DNA of 64,000 bases. Source: Stenotrophomonas maltophilia. GTDB lineage: Bacteria; Pseudomonadota; Gammaproteobacteria; Xanthomonadales; Xanthomonadaceae. The stretch spans positions 1,426,001-1,490,000 of the forward strand of contig NZ_CP037858.1 in NCBI RefSeq assembly GCF_006974125.1, in the 5' to 3' direction. Position 1 is the first letter of the stretch. The number at the start of each line of letters is the position of its first letter. Both the position numbers and the translations under genes were made by a program. The notes under the pieces were generated by a model. That model saw nothing but the letters and a program-made list of their open reading frames with translations, did not search any database and had not been told where the DNA came from. Below, one piece after another: positions 12,571 through 23,729 of the stretch.

Positions 12571-13857
12571 TCAGGCGCCGGCCAGGGCCTGTTCCAGGTC
12601 CGCGCGCAGGTCGCCGATGTGCTCGATGCCGATCGACAGCCGCACGGTGTCTTCGCTGACGCCGGCCCGGGCCAGTTCAGCTGCGTCCAGCTGGCGATGG
12701 GTGGTGGACGCCGGATGGGTGGCCAGCGATTTGGCGTCACCCAGGTTCACCAGCCGGGTGAACAGCTTCAACGCATCGAGGAAGCGTGCGCCGGCTTCGC
12801 GGCCGCCTGGCAGGCCGAAGGTCAGCACGCCCGAGCCGTGGCCACCGAGGTAGCGCTGGGCGGCAGCATGCTCCGGGTCGTCGGCCAGTCCGGCGTAGCG
12901 CACCCATGCCACCTTGTCGTGCGCCTTCAGGTACTGCGCGACGGCCAGTGCATTGGCGTTGATGCGCTCCATGCGCAGGGCCAGGGTCTCGATGCCCTGC
13001 AGGATCAGGAAGGCGTTGAACGGCGACAACGCGGCGCCGGTATTGCGCAGCGGCACCACCCGCGCGCGGCCGATGTAGGCCGCCGGTCCCAGTGCGTCGG
13101 TATAGACCACGCCGTGGTAGCTGGGATCGGGCTGGTTGAGGCGCGCGAAACGTTTGGGCTGCGCCGCCCAGTCGAAGCGGCCGGAATCGATGATCGCGCC
13201 ACCAAGACTGGTGCCGTGGCCGCCCAGGTACTTGGTCAGCGAATGCACCACGATGTCGGCGCCGTGCTCGAACGGGCGCAGCAGGAAGGGTGTGGCCACG
13301 GTGTTGTCCACGATCAGCGGCACGCCAGCGGCATGTGCGACCTCGGCAATCGCAGCGATGTCGGTGACGTTGCCGCGCGGGTTGCCGATCGATTCGACGA
13401 ACACGGCCTTGGTGCGCTCGTCGATCAGGTCGGCGAAGGCGGACGGATCGGCGGGATCGGCGAAGCGCGCCTGGATGCCGTACTGCGGCAGCGTGTGCGC
13501 CAGCAGGTTGAGGCTGCCGCCATACAGCGCGCTGGAGGCAACGATGTTGTCGCCAGCCTCGGCGATGGTCTGGATGGCATAGGTGATCGCGGCCTGCCCC
13601 GAGGCCAGCGCGAGCGCGCCGATGCCACCTTCCAGGGCGGCCAGGCGCTGCTCCAGCACGTCGGTGGTGGGGTTCATGATGCGCGTGTAGATGTTGCCCG
13701 GCACCTTCAGGTCGAACAGATCGGCGCCATGCTGGGTGTCATCGAAGGCGTATGCCACCGTCTGGTAGATCGGCACCGCCACCGCGCGGGTGGTCGGATC
13801 GGGACGGTAGCCGCCGTGCACGGCCAGGGTTTCCAGTTGCCACTGCGGGTCGCTCAT
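12571..13857 (-). CDS. metY: O-acetylhomoserine sulfhydrylase
   Basis: Cytoplasmic pyridoxal-phosphate enzyme that makes homocysteine from O-acetylhomoserine and sulfide (direct sulfhydrylation step of methionine synthesis). 428 residues. It has the Cys/Met metabolism PLP fold: IYTRIMNPTTDVLEQRLAALEGG near residues 56-78, ALASGQAAI near 83-91, the PLP-binding DNT at 184-186 and the Schiff-base lysine in HSLTKYLGGHG (Lys209). The C-terminus has the long OAH-type form with SLATHPASTTH and LSIGIEHIGDL. Cystathionine gamma-synthase relatives are shorter, which supports the MetY assignment. The ATG at 13855-13857 is chosen over an ATG five codons upstream. No methionine riboswitch was recognised in the gap upstream (13858-14039). 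Confidence 0.9.
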   Translation of the reverse strand: MSDPQWQLETLAVHGGYRPDPTTRAVAVPIYQTVAYAFDDTQHGADLFDLKVPGNIYTRIMNPTTDVLEQRLAALEGGIGALALASGQAAITYAIQTIAEAGDNIVASSALYGGSLNLLAHTLPQYGIQARFADPADPSAFADLIDERTKAVFVESIGNPRGNVTDIAAIAEVAHAAGVPLIVDNTVATPFLLRPFEHGADIVVHSLTKYLGGHGTSLGGAIIDSGRFDWAAQPKRFARLNQPDPSYHGVVYTDALGPAAYIGRARVVPLRNTGAALSPFNAFLILQGIETLALRMERINANALAVAQYLKAHDKVAWVRYAGLADDPEHAAAQRYLGGHGSGVLTFGLPGGREAGARFLDALKLFTRLVNLGDAKSLATHPASTTHRQLDAAELARAGVSEDTVRLSIGIEHIGDLRADLEQALAGA

Positions 13858-14039
13858 TGCACCAGGCTCCATCCGGGGAAACCGCCACCATAGGCCAGCC
13901 GGGGCCGGCCGCTGAAAGCCGCTGGCGATGACGCCAGTACCGCCGGTTATCAGGTTGGCCGCGATTCAGGCAGCCGTCATGGGCCGTTGCTAGGCTTCGC
14001 CGCCGGGCGCTCCTGCCCGGGCACGGAAGCCCAACGCGT

Positions 14040-14777
14040 ATGCAGCCATCCCCTTGGACACCCACCGCCAGCGGCACACCGACCCAGGTCCTGCTGGTGG
14101 AAGACGACCGTCGCCTGGCCGAGCTGGTCAGCGATTACCTCCACGAACATGGCTTCGCCGTGCAGCACGTCGCGCGTGGCGACCTCGCCGGTGCGGCCTG
14201 CCGCCAGCACGCGCCGGAACTGGTGGTGCTGGACCTGATGCTGCCCGGCCTCGGCGGCATCGACGTGTGCCGGCAGATCCGCAGCTTCTCCGATGTACCG
14301 ATCCTGATGCTGACCGCCTGCGAGGACGACATCGAACAGGTGCTGGGCCTTGAATCGGGCGCCGACGATTACGTGCACAAGCCGATCGAACCGCGACTGC
14401 TGCTGGCCCGCCTGCGCGCCCTGCTGCGGCGCCGCCACGGCAGCAGCAACACCGGCACGCCCTGCCGGCTGATGCATGGTGAACTGCTGATCGACCGCAT
14501 GCAGCGTGAGGTGCACCTGCACGCGCAGCCGGTGGAACTGGGCACCACCGAATTCGAGATCCTGTGGCTGCTGGCCAGCCAGCCGGGGCAGATCCTGTCG
14601 CGTGACCAGATCCTGCAGGCGGTGCGCGGCATCGGCTTCGACGGTCTGGACCGCAGCGTCGATGTCAGCATCGGCAAGCTGCGCCGCAAGCTCGGCGACG
14701 ATGCGCGCGAACCGCGGCGGATCAAGACCGTGTGGGGCCGTGGCTACCAGTTCAACCCGTCGGCCTGGACGGCATGA
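14040..14777 (+). CDS. OmpR-family response regulator, RstA-like
   Basis: 245 residues. The receiver domain covers about 15-130: acidic pocket EDD (21-23), phospho-acceptor Asp65 in VVLDLMLPG, and LTACEDD and KPIEPRLL around the conserved Thr and Lys. The winged-helix DNA-binding domain covers about 145-240, with LGTTEFEILWLLASQPGQ and the recognition region GLDRSVDVSIGKLRRKLGDD, and ends in VWGRGYQF. Its last four bases overlap the start of the kinase gene (ATGA), so the pair is translationally coupled. The pairing and the neighbouring MipA/OmpV gene resemble RstA/RstB arrangements of other gammaproteobacteria; the exact orthology is inferred. The stimulus is unknown. Confidence 0.88.
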   Translation: MQPSPWTPTASGTPTQVLLVEDDRRLAELVSDYLHEHGFAVQHVARGDLAGAACRQHAPELVVLDLMLPGLGGIDVCRQIRSFSDVPILMLTACEDDIEQVLGLESGADDYVHKPIEPRLLLARLRALLRRRHGSSNTGTPCRLMHGELLIDRMQREVHLHAQPVELGTTEFEILWLLASQPGQILSRDQILQAVRGIGFDGLDRSVDVSIGKLRRKLGDDAREPRRIKTVWGRGYQFNPSAWTA

Positions 14778-16063
14778 AGCGGCTGTTCCTGTGGTTGTGG
14801 TTCGTTACCGGTGCCTGCTTCCTGATCTCGGTGTTCTTCTTCAACCGCATCCTGGACGGCATCTACACGCCCATGCAGGATCGCGTCTTCGTCCAGCAGG
14901 TGCGCGGACAGGTATACGCCCTGCGCAGTGGCCTGGCCGGCCTGGACACCGGGCAGCAGCGTGTGCGCCTGCAGCACTGGCAGCCCCACTACGGCATCGC
15001 CCTGACCCTGCTCGACAGTCCTCCCACGCTCGACCCACAGGAACAGGCGGCCGTGCAGGCCGATGGCTTCATCACGCGCGACCAGTACCAGCAGGTCCTG
15101 CTGCCGATCGAGGGCCTCGACGGCCGTTGGCTGCATCTGCGCCTGCCTGGCGCGGTGCAGATGACGACGTACATGACCATCGCCGTCTATCTCAGCATCC
15201 TGTTGCTGGTGGGCGCCAGCCTGTATGCCTGGGTGCGCCTGCTCTGGCGCGACCTCGAAGCATTGCGCCTGCACGCCGACCGCATCGGTGCCGGTGATCT
15301 GCAGGCGCGCGCACAGGTCTCGCCACGCTCGCAGATCCGGGTCATCGTCGACCATTCCAACCGCATGGCCGCACGCGTGGCCGAACTGGTGCAGCGCCAA
15401 CGTGACCTGACCCATGCGATCTCGCATGAACTGCGCACGCCGATCGCGCGCGTGGCCTTCGGCCTGGACCTGATGCAGGACAGCGACGATCGCGAACGCC
15501 GTGCACGGCTGGCGCAGGGCCTGCACGGCGACCTGGCCGAACTCAACCGGCTGGTCAGCGAACTGCTGGCCTATGAACGCCTGGAGCATCCCAGCGAAGG
15601 CGAGCCGATGCAGCGCATCGAAGCCAACGATTGGCTGCAGGCCTGCCTGGCCGATGTGCGCCGTGATGCCGAACGTGCCGGCGTAGTCCTGCGCGTCCAG
15701 CCCAGTGCGTTGCCACGGGTGGATGCCGAGCCGCGCCTGCTGCAACTGGCACTGAGCAATCTGGTGGGCAATGCGCTGCGCCACGCGCGTTCGCAGGTGG
15801 AAGTCTCGCTGGTGGGTGTCGGCGGCCGCGCCTGCCTGCGCGTGGATGACGACGGCCCCGGCATCGCCGAAGCCGATCGCGAAAAGGTGATGCGCCCGTT
15901 CACCCGCCTGGACGACAGCCGCAGCCGCGACACCGGCGGCTTCGGACTGGGCCTGGCCATCGTCAGCCGCATCGCCGCCCGCCACAATGGCGAACTGCGC
16001 ATCAGCTGCGCCACGCTGGGCGGCGCGCGCCTGGAAATGCACTGGCCGCTGGCTGCCAGCTGA
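14774..16063 (+). CDS. Sensor histidine kinase, RstB-like
   Basis: 429 residues. There is a transmembrane segment at about 4-24 and a periplasmic sensor of about 110 residues. A second transmembrane segment at about 133-153 is followed by a HAMP domain (LRLHADRIGAGDLQARAQV). The dimerisation/phospho-acceptor helix has His218 in ISHELRTPIARV. The ATPase domain has N-box LSNLVGNALRHA, G1 DDDGPGI and G2 GGFGLGLAIVSRIA. The start ATG at 14774 overlaps the response regulator stop codon. Transcription continues toward the MipA/OmpV gene 140 bases downstream, so that gene may be a target or be co-transcribed. Periplasmic ligand unknown. Confidence 0.88.
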   Translation: MKRLFLWLWFVTGACFLISVFFFNRILDGIYTPMQDRVFVQQVRGQVYALRSGLAGLDTGQQRVRLQHWQPHYGIALTLLDSPPTLDPQEQAAVQADGFITRDQYQQVLLPIEGLDGRWLHLRLPGAVQMTTYMTIAVYLSILLLVGASLYAWVRLLWRDLEALRLHADRIGAGDLQARAQVSPRSQIRVIVDHSNRMAARVAELVQRQRDLTHAISHELRTPIARVAFGLDLMQDSDDRERRARLAQGLHGDLAELNRLVSELLAYERLEHPSEGEPMQRIEANDWLQACLADVRRDAERAGVVLRVQPSALPRVDAEPRLLQLALSNLVGNALRHARSQVEVSLVGVGGRACLRVDDDGPGIAEADREKVMRPFTRLDDSRSRDTGGFGLGLAIVSRIAARHNGELRISCATLGGARLEMHWPLAAS

Positions 16064-16203
16064 ACGCCCAAGGGCGCCATTACAGTTGATTACAACTCCC
16101 GCACAACTGCGGAAGGATCGGTCGCCGGCATATCGCCACGCTGGCAACCCTGCAGCACTCGCCAGATGCGCGTGCTGCTTTCCTCCCATTGTCGAGAGAT
16201 TCC

Positions 16204-17004
16204 ATGTCCCAGCTTCGCCGTACTCCGTCCCTGCTCTGCCTGGCCCTGCTGCCGCTGTTTGCCGCGCCGATCGCCCACGCCAAGGATGACCACTGGACTT
16301 TCGAAGTCGCCGCCGGTGCCGGTGCGACCCCACGCTACAGCGGCAGCAAGGAGTACCAGGCGTCGCCCATGCTTTCCTTCGATGCCATGTCACCCGGTGG
16401 CTGGTTCCTGGGCACCAGTGGCATCGGCTGGGGCACGGGCATCGGCCAACATACGCACGTGCGCGCCTACATCGGTGCCAGCGGCAGCCGCCGCGACAAG
16501 GACTCGGCCCTCGGTGGCTCGGACTTCCTGCGCGGCATGGGTGATATCCGTACCCGTCCCCTGGTCGGCCTCTCCGTTGGTTATACGCTGGGCGAGGCCG
16601 TGCTGAGCGGTTCCTGGCAGTTCACCCGCAAGGACGAGGACAAGGCTGAGAACGGCCTGTCCACCCAGCAGATCCACCTGAACCTGAGCATGCCGCTGTT
16701 CGACCTGGCCGGTGGCGTAGTCAGCGGCAGTGTTTCCACCGACTACGGCAACCGCGGTTACATGCAGACCTGGTACGGCGTCAGCCCGGAACAGGCGGCG
16801 CGCACCGGCTTTGCCCAGCACAAGCCGAAGGCTGGCCTGGTCAGCGCCGGTCTCGGTCTGAAGTGGAGCCACCGCGTGGGCCGCAATGGCAACTGGTACA
16901 TCTCGGCCGAAGGCACGCGCCTGCTCGGCGATGCGGCCGACAGCCCGATCGTGCAGAAGCCCAACCAGTTCGGGTTGATGAGCGGGTACACGCACCGCTT
17001 CTGA
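16204..17004 (+). CDS. MipA/OmpV family outer-membrane protein
   Basis: 266 residues. A Sec signal peptide covers 1-26 (ends APIAHAK). The mature part is a predicted beta-barrel of the MipA/OmpV family, with alternating hydrophobic strands. Family-like features are ATPRYSGSKEYQASPMLSFD near the N-terminus, GDIRTRPLVGLSVGYTLG in the middle and NQFGLMSGYTHRF at the end, with a C-terminal Phe. Members have been linked to murein-enzyme scaffolding (MipA) or act as osmoporin-like proteins, but the role here is not shown by sequence. The ATG at 16204 has GAGAGA just upstream; a TTG five codons earlier is unlikely. It follows the RstAB-like pair on the same strand. Confidence 0.88.
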   Translation: MSQLRRTPSLLCLALLPLFAAPIAHAKDDHWTFEVAAGAGATPRYSGSKEYQASPMLSFDAMSPGGWFLGTSGIGWGTGIGQHTHVRAYIGASGSRRDKDSALGGSDFLRGMGDIRTRPLVGLSVGYTLGEAVLSGSWQFTRKDEDKAENGLSTQQIHLNLSMPLFDLAGGVVSGSVSTDYGNRGYMQTWYGVSPEQAARTGFAQHKPKAGLVSAGLGLKWSHRVGRNGNWYISAEGTRLLGDAADSPIVQKPNQFGLMSGYTHRF

Positions 17005-17040
17005 GAAGTCGCCGGGCATGGCCCGGCGCTGACGGAGGAA

Positions 17041-17070
17041 ACGGGGCGCTGCGGTCAGGCAGCGCCCCGT
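17041..17070. terminator. Bidirectional terminator between mipA-like gene and clpB
   Basis: ACGGGGCGCTGC (17041-17052) pairs perfectly with GCAGCGCCCCGT (17059-17070) around GGTCAG. It sits between two convergent genes, 5 bases from the clpB stop codon. Confidence 0.65.
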
Positions 17071-17075
17071 GTGAA

Positions 17076-19661
<2,586 letters not shown>

Positions 19662-19711
19662 TGCGAATCCTCATCGGTCATCAGGGCCGGCCCGCGCCGG
19701 CGATGCTGGAA

Positions 19712-19739
19712 AGATGCGGCTGCCCCACCCCGTTTCAAG
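19712..19739 (-). promoter_or_regulatory. Sigma-32 (heat-shock) promoter of clpB
   Basis: On the minus strand, CTTGAAA (19739-19733), then 13 bases, then CCGCATCT (19719-19712). The consensus is CTTGAAA, 13-17 bases, CCCCATNT. The -35 box is perfect and the -10 box differs at one position. The position fits clpB transcription. Confidence 0.8.
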
Positions 19740-19842
19740 GGTGGCTGCGACTGCACCCCGAGGCCAGTCAGCCTGCGGCCAGCATGCCGGAGCGGGTGTG
19801 GTCGGCGCGTTGATCCGGATCAGTCATGCGCGGTGGGCGGGT

Positions 19843-20664
19843 TCAGCGGCTGATCGCGGTACGGAAAGCGCGCAGCTGCTGCTTGACCGCCCGCGCCTGG
19901 GCTGCGTCCATCCGTAGCAGGACCTTCTGGCCGATGGACCGCGACTGCAGGGTCGAATCGACGAAGCGGTAGCGGCCGCGCTCATCGCGTTCCACCAGCG
20001 GCGCCTGGGCCAGTTCCGGGGTCTCCAGCAGGTGATCGATCACCGCGACCAGGCGATCATTGAAATATCCGTCGGGTCGGCCCAGGTCCACATAGGCCTG
20101 CTGGATCAGCGGATAGAAGCGCTTGTAGGCAGTGGCCGTCGTCGCCGGGGCCAGCGCGGTGAAGGCCTGCACATAGGGCGCATAGCGCGCGGCGTTGCTG
20201 GCGGCGATGCGTTCGCCACCCTCGCCGGGCTCGACCTGCAGGCTGCCCGGCAGTGGCCTCGCGGCCAGTGCGGTGGGTGGCACGCTGGGCTTGTCCAGGT
20301 TGTCGACCTGGGTGACCAGGCGCTGGATCAGGTGATCTCGCAGCAGCAGGGTCAGTGGGCCCTCGCCCTGGAACAGCTGGCTCAATGCACCCCAGGCCGC
20401 GCTATCGCTGTCGGCCAGTTTCGGCAGCGCGGGATCGGCGGCGGCTTCGGTATCCAGCGGATGCCTGATCGGCGGGGGTGCTGGCGCGGGCTCTGCGGCC
20501 GCCTGCGGTTGTGGCGGTGCGCTGGTACTGGCAGGGCTTGATTGCACCAGCACCGAAACACCGTCTGCCAGGCTCTTCAGCTGATCGCGGAACAGCCAAC
20601 CGCCCGCACCACCAATGACTACCACTCCCAACACCCAGGGCCATACCGCCTTTCCACTCTGCAT
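19843..20664 (-). CDS. DUF3014 membrane-anchored protein
   Basis: 273 residues, role unknown. An N-terminal transmembrane anchor covers about residues 7-25 (VWPWVLGVVVIGGAGGWLF). A Pro/Ala-rich low-complexity linker follows (about 42-70). A soluble DUF3014-type domain makes up the rest, with HPLDTEAAADPALPKLADSD, RLVTQVDNLDKPSVP, YAPYVQAFTAL and GYFNDRLVAVIDHLLETP. The topology suggests a periplasmic domain tethered to the inner membrane. The ATG at 20662-20664 is the only reasonable start because upstream codons do not encode a signal or anchor. It is upstream of clpB on the same strand, but a 181-base gap with the heat-shock promoter separates them. It is divergent from the glutathione transferase gene. 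Confidence 0.85.
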   Translation of the reverse strand: MQSGKAVWPWVLGVVVIGGAGGWLFRDQLKSLADGVSVLVQSSPASTSAPPQPQAAAEPAPAPPPIRHPLDTEAAADPALPKLADSDSAAWGALSQLFQGEGPLTLLLRDHLIQRLVTQVDNLDKPSVPPTALAARPLPGSLQVEPGEGGERIAASNAARYAPYVQAFTALAPATTATAYKRFYPLIQQAYVDLGRPDGYFNDRLVAVIDHLLETPELAQAPLVERDERGRYRFVDSTLQSRSIGQKVLLRMDAAQARAVKQQLRAFRTAISR

Positions 20665-20834
20665 GATGCAGCACCTCGTTTCACACGCATGGAGAAGGTG
20701 TGACCCCACCAATTGCAGCCGGTTCCCCGCCTGTTCCGCTGCCGTTCGGGTTGAGACCTGCAGCAAGGCCGCGCTCACACTTGCTTTGCATGCCGCGCGC
20801 GAGGCTGTGAGCCTTGTTCTGAGGAGGCACTGCC

Positions 20835-21545
20835 ATGCAGTACGCGTTGTACTACTGGACCGGCATCCAGGGCCGTGGCGAGTTCGTGCGGCTGGCGCTG
20901 GAAGATGCAGGTGCCAACTACATCGACATGGCACGGGTGCACGGCGACGCGGTGATGCAGCCGTTCCTGGACGGTAGCAGCGAAGGCGCACAACCATTCG
21001 CGCCACCGTTCCTGAAGGCGGGACGACAGGTGATCGCACAGGTCGCGGCCATTCTCGATTTCCTCGGCCCGACGCTGGATCTGGTACCGCAGGCGGCGTC
21101 GCGACGGATGCAGGCACTGCAACTGCAGCTGACCATCGCCGACCTGGTAGCCGAGGTGCATGACACCCACCACCCCATTGCGGCCTCGAAGTACTACGAG
21201 GAGCAGAAGACCGAGGCCAAGGCGCGTGCAGTCTCGCTGCGCAGCGAACGGTTGCCGAAGTACCTCGGCTACTTCGAGCAGGTGCTGGCGGCCAACGGCG
21301 GCCGCCATGCACTGCGCGAGCATTCGTATGTGGATCTGTCGCTGTTCCAGCTGCTGAGCGGGCTGGACTACATGTTCCCGCGCCGCATGCAGGCACTGGC
21401 ACCGACCCTGCCCCTGCTGCGCGCGCTGCAGGAGCGGGTGGCGAAGCGGCCGAACATCGCCGCCTACCTGGCCTCGGAACGGCGGTTGCCGTTCAACACC
21501 CATGGCATCTTCCGCCACTACCCGGAACTGGATGGAGAGCGGTAG
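20835..21545 (+). CDS. Glutathione S-transferase
   Basis: 236 residues with a thioredoxin-like N-terminal domain (1-80) and an all-helical C-terminal domain. The N-terminus QYALYYWTGIQGRGEFVRLALEDAG carries the catalytic-type Tyr and the helix that binds glutathione. The middle has a PPFLKAGRQVIAQ segment in place of the usual PxL(x)DG-S turn, and AAILDFLG follows. The substrate is unknown; such enzymes usually conjugate or reduce electrophiles in the cytoplasm. A strong ribosome site GAGGAGG lies about 8 bases before the ATG. The stop codon TAG (21543-21545) is part of the GTAG header of a SMAG repeat that begins at 21542. Confidence 0.88.
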   Translation: MQYALYYWTGIQGRGEFVRLALEDAGANYIDMARVHGDAVMQPFLDGSSEGAQPFAPPFLKAGRQVIAQVAAILDFLGPTLDLVPQAASRRMQALQLQLTIADLVAEVHDTHHPIAASKYYEEQKTEAKARAVSLRSERLPKYLGYFEQVLAANGGRHALREHSYVDLSLFQLLSGLDYMFPRRMQALAPTLPLLRALQERVAKRPNIAAYLASERRLPFNTHGIFRHYPELDGER

Positions 21546-21617
21546 TGCCGGCCGCTGACCGGCAACCACACGATACGTCTACAGCCCACCGCGTTGCCGG
21601 CCAGCGGCCGGCACCAC
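21542..21617. repeat. Inverted pair of SMAG elements
   Basis: A plus-strand GTAG with TGCCGGCC-GCT-GACCGGCA (21542-21564) and an inverted TGCCGGCC-AGC-GGCCGGCA followed by CCAC (21595-21617). The first GTAG contains the stop codon of the glutathione transferase gene. The second ends 7 bases from the permease stop codon, so the pair fills the gap between convergent genes and may end both transcripts. Confidence 0.85.
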
Positions 21618-21624
21618 CGTGGGG

Positions 21625-23229
21625 TCAGCTGTTTTCACCCAGCGGCCGCACCGGCTGCTTCTGCAGCGAAAGCAACCCCAGCAGCAACGCCAATGCCACG
21701 TAGGCCCCCGCGAACTGCCAGCTGATGGTGCGCGCCAACCCTTCCAGGTCCCACGGCAGGTAGATGCCGCCGCGCGGGTCCACCGAGTGGATCAGGCCGA
21801 ACAGGGTCAGCACCGCCGCCACCAGCAGGAAACCGCAGGCGCGGCGCAGGCGCCCATCGACCATTGCCGCCACCGCCGAGATCCACAGCATCGAGGTGAT
21901 GATGAAGCCATTGCCGAGGGTGAAGATCACCGCCAGCTCCGGCAGGCCATGCCCGTCGAGCTTGGTCAGCAGCTGCGGCAGCTGGTCCGGCGCGATCCAG
22001 CCAGGTGCCTTGATCGCCAGCAGATAGGCCACCGACGGCAGGAAGCCGAACACCATCGCACCGGTATGGTGGCGCGGCGTGGCCTGGAAGGCCTGGGTGG
22101 TGATGTCGATGGCCACGTACACGATGATCGGTGCCAGCACCGCCAGCGGCAGCCACTGCACCAGCCCCGAGATGATGCCCAGCATGCCACCGATGCCGAC
22201 GAACAGGCCGGTCAGCAGCGTATAGCCACTGCGCGCGCCCATGTGCTTGTACGCGGGCTGGCCGATGTACGGCGTGGTCTGCGCAACACCGCCACAGACA
22301 CCGGCCACCAGCGTCGCCACCGCTTCCACCAGCAGGATGTCACGGGTACGGTAGTCATCACCGGCCGCACGTGCGCTTTCAGAGACGTTGATGCCACCGA
22401 CCACCATCAGCAGGCCGAACGGCAGCAGCAGCGGCAGGTAGGTCATCGCCGTGGGCAGGCCATCAAGGAAGCCCAGTGTCGGCAGCGGCAGCACCACCTG
22501 CGGCGGCACCCACTCCGGCACGTGGAAGCCCGGCGCGCCCAAGCCGGCCAGGCCAAGGCCGTAATACAGCACGGTGCCGAACACGAACGCCAGCAGCACG
22601 CCCGGCCCTCGCACCGGCAGCTTGCCCTTGGCGATCAGCACGTACAGCAGCAGGCCCAGCGTGGTGAAGCCGACCAGCGGCGAACGCAGCGTTTCCAGCA
22701 ACGGCAACAGGCCCATCAGCACCAGCGCGATGCCGGCAATGGAGCCCAGCAGCGCCGCACGCGGCAGCGCACGGGTGACCGCTTCGCCGAAGAACGACAG
22801 CACGAACTTGAGCACGCCCATGATGACCAGCGCGGCCATGCCCAGCTGCCAGGTGGCGATGCCCGCAGCGTGCGGGTCCATGCCCTGCTGCTTGAACGCG
22901 ATGAAGGCCGGGCCGAGCACCAGCAGTGCCATGCCGATGCTGGTCGGTGCATCCAGGCCGAGCGGCATGGCGGTGACATCGTCGCGGCCGGTACGCGCGG
23001 CCAGCCGGCGCGCCATCAGGGTGTACAGCAGGTTGCCGACCAGCACGCCGAAGGCGGTGCCGGGGAACATGCGGCCGAATACCACGTCGGCGGGGAACTG
23101 GAAGATCCCGACCAGCGCCATGGCGATGAAGCCGAGAATGGACAGGTTGTCGACGACCAGGCCGAAGAAACCGTTGAAGTCACCGGCGACGAACCAGCGA
23201 CGCGGTGCGGCGGAAGCGGGAGCGGACAT
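21625..23229 (-). CDS. Xanthine/uracil-type permease (NCS2/AzgA-like)
   Basis: 534 residues with about 12-14 hydrophobic segments; an inner-membrane transporter probably for a nucleobase. Features include FVAGDFNGFFGLVVDNLSILGF at 13-34, LMARRLAARTGRDDVTAMPLGLDAP near 70-95, LLPFGLLMVVGGINVSESARAAGDDYRTRD near 280 and VCGGVAQTTPYIGQPAYKHMGARSGYT near 325. The last two are typical of the AGZA/NCS2 group, where they line the substrate site. The ATG at 23227-23229 starts MSAPASAAPRRW. The frame stays open far upstream into repeat DNA, but that part looks non-coding. Substrate not inferable. Convergent with the glutathione transferase gene. Confidence 0.82.
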   Translation of the reverse strand: MSAPASAAPRRWFVAGDFNGFFGLVVDNLSILGFIAMALVGIFQFPADVVFGRMFPGTAFGVLVGNLLYTLMARRLAARTGRDDVTAMPLGLDAPTSIGMALLVLGPAFIAFKQQGMDPHAAGIATWQLGMAALVIMGVLKFVLSFFGEAVTRALPRAALLGSIAGIALVLMGLLPLLETLRSPLVGFTTLGLLLYVLIAKGKLPVRGPGVLLAFVFGTVLYYGLGLAGLGAPGFHVPEWVPPQVVLPLPTLGFLDGLPTAMTYLPLLLPFGLLMVVGGINVSESARAAGDDYRTRDILLVEAVATLVAGVCGGVAQTTPYIGQPAYKHMGARSGYTLLTGLFVGIGGMLGIISGLVQWLPLAVLAPIIVYVAIDITTQAFQATPRHHTGAMVFGFLPSVAYLLAIKAPGWIAPDQLPQLLTKLDGHGLPELAVIFTLGNGFIITSMLWISAVAAMVDGRLRRACGFLLVAAVLTLFGLIHSVDPRGGIYLPWDLEGLARTISWQFAGAYVALALLLGLLSLQKQPVRPLGENS

Positions 23230-23370
23230 GGAAGGGGCGGCGGGGGTGGGGACCGCCGATGGTAGGCCCAGCCGGGCCCGGGCGCCAATTCCGTCGTGGA
23301 ATGATGGGTTCCAGCCAACGGCGGGCCCCTCGTGGCTGGGTTGGTCGCGGACGGCGATTTCCTGGGTTAG

Positions 23371-23471
23371 GCCGGTCGGGTAGATGGCGCGGGGACGCCG
23401 TAAACCCATCCCTGGGGGCTTGGCCGCGGCATCCCTGCCGCGGACACCCCCGCGCCACCTACCCGACCGGC
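23371..23471 (+). repeat. Long-arm palindromic element, copy A
   Basis: 24-base arms at 23371-23394 and 23448-23471 (23 of 24 pair; left arm begins GCCGGTCGGG). Inside, after GGGGACGCCGTAAA, is a hairpin CCGCGGCA-TCCC-TGCCGCGG (23424-23443). The inner framework GGGGACGCCGTAAA...ATCCCTG...CATCC matches copy B in inverse orientation, but both the arms and the inner stem differ. Confidence 0.8.
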
Positions 23472-23543
23472 CCCTGACAATTTCCTGCGCGTGCCAGCCA
23501 CGGAAGAGAATCAAAAGATCAAAAGCAAAGGCAGGCTCTCGTT

Positions 23544-23686
23544 GTAGCGCCGAGCCCACGCTCGGCCGCTGTACGCGAAGCTTCTTAGCCGAGCATGGCT
23601 CGGCTCTACAGAAGATCATTCCGATCATTCTTTCGTTCATCCACGCATGGCGTGGATCCACCGTGTCGACCAAGGTCGACACCCAC
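23544..23686. repeat. Cluster of four SMAG-type elements
   Basis: A plus-strand GTAG with a CGCCGAGC stem (from 23544) and inverted AGCCGAGC-ATG-GCTCGGCT with CTAC (23587-23609) form one pair. Two inverted copies follow: ATCCACGC stem with CCAC (23639-23661) and GTGTCGACC-AA-GGTCGACAC with CCAC (23663-23686). Confidence 0.8.
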
Positions 23687-23729
23687 CAGTGCAATATGCC
23701 GTTCCGGCAGATTGCAGGAAACTGTCGAA

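Noticed and set aside
13858..14039. Gap upstream of metY examined for a methionine or SAH riboswitch
   Set aside because: No recognisable conserved core or terminator pair was found by eye.
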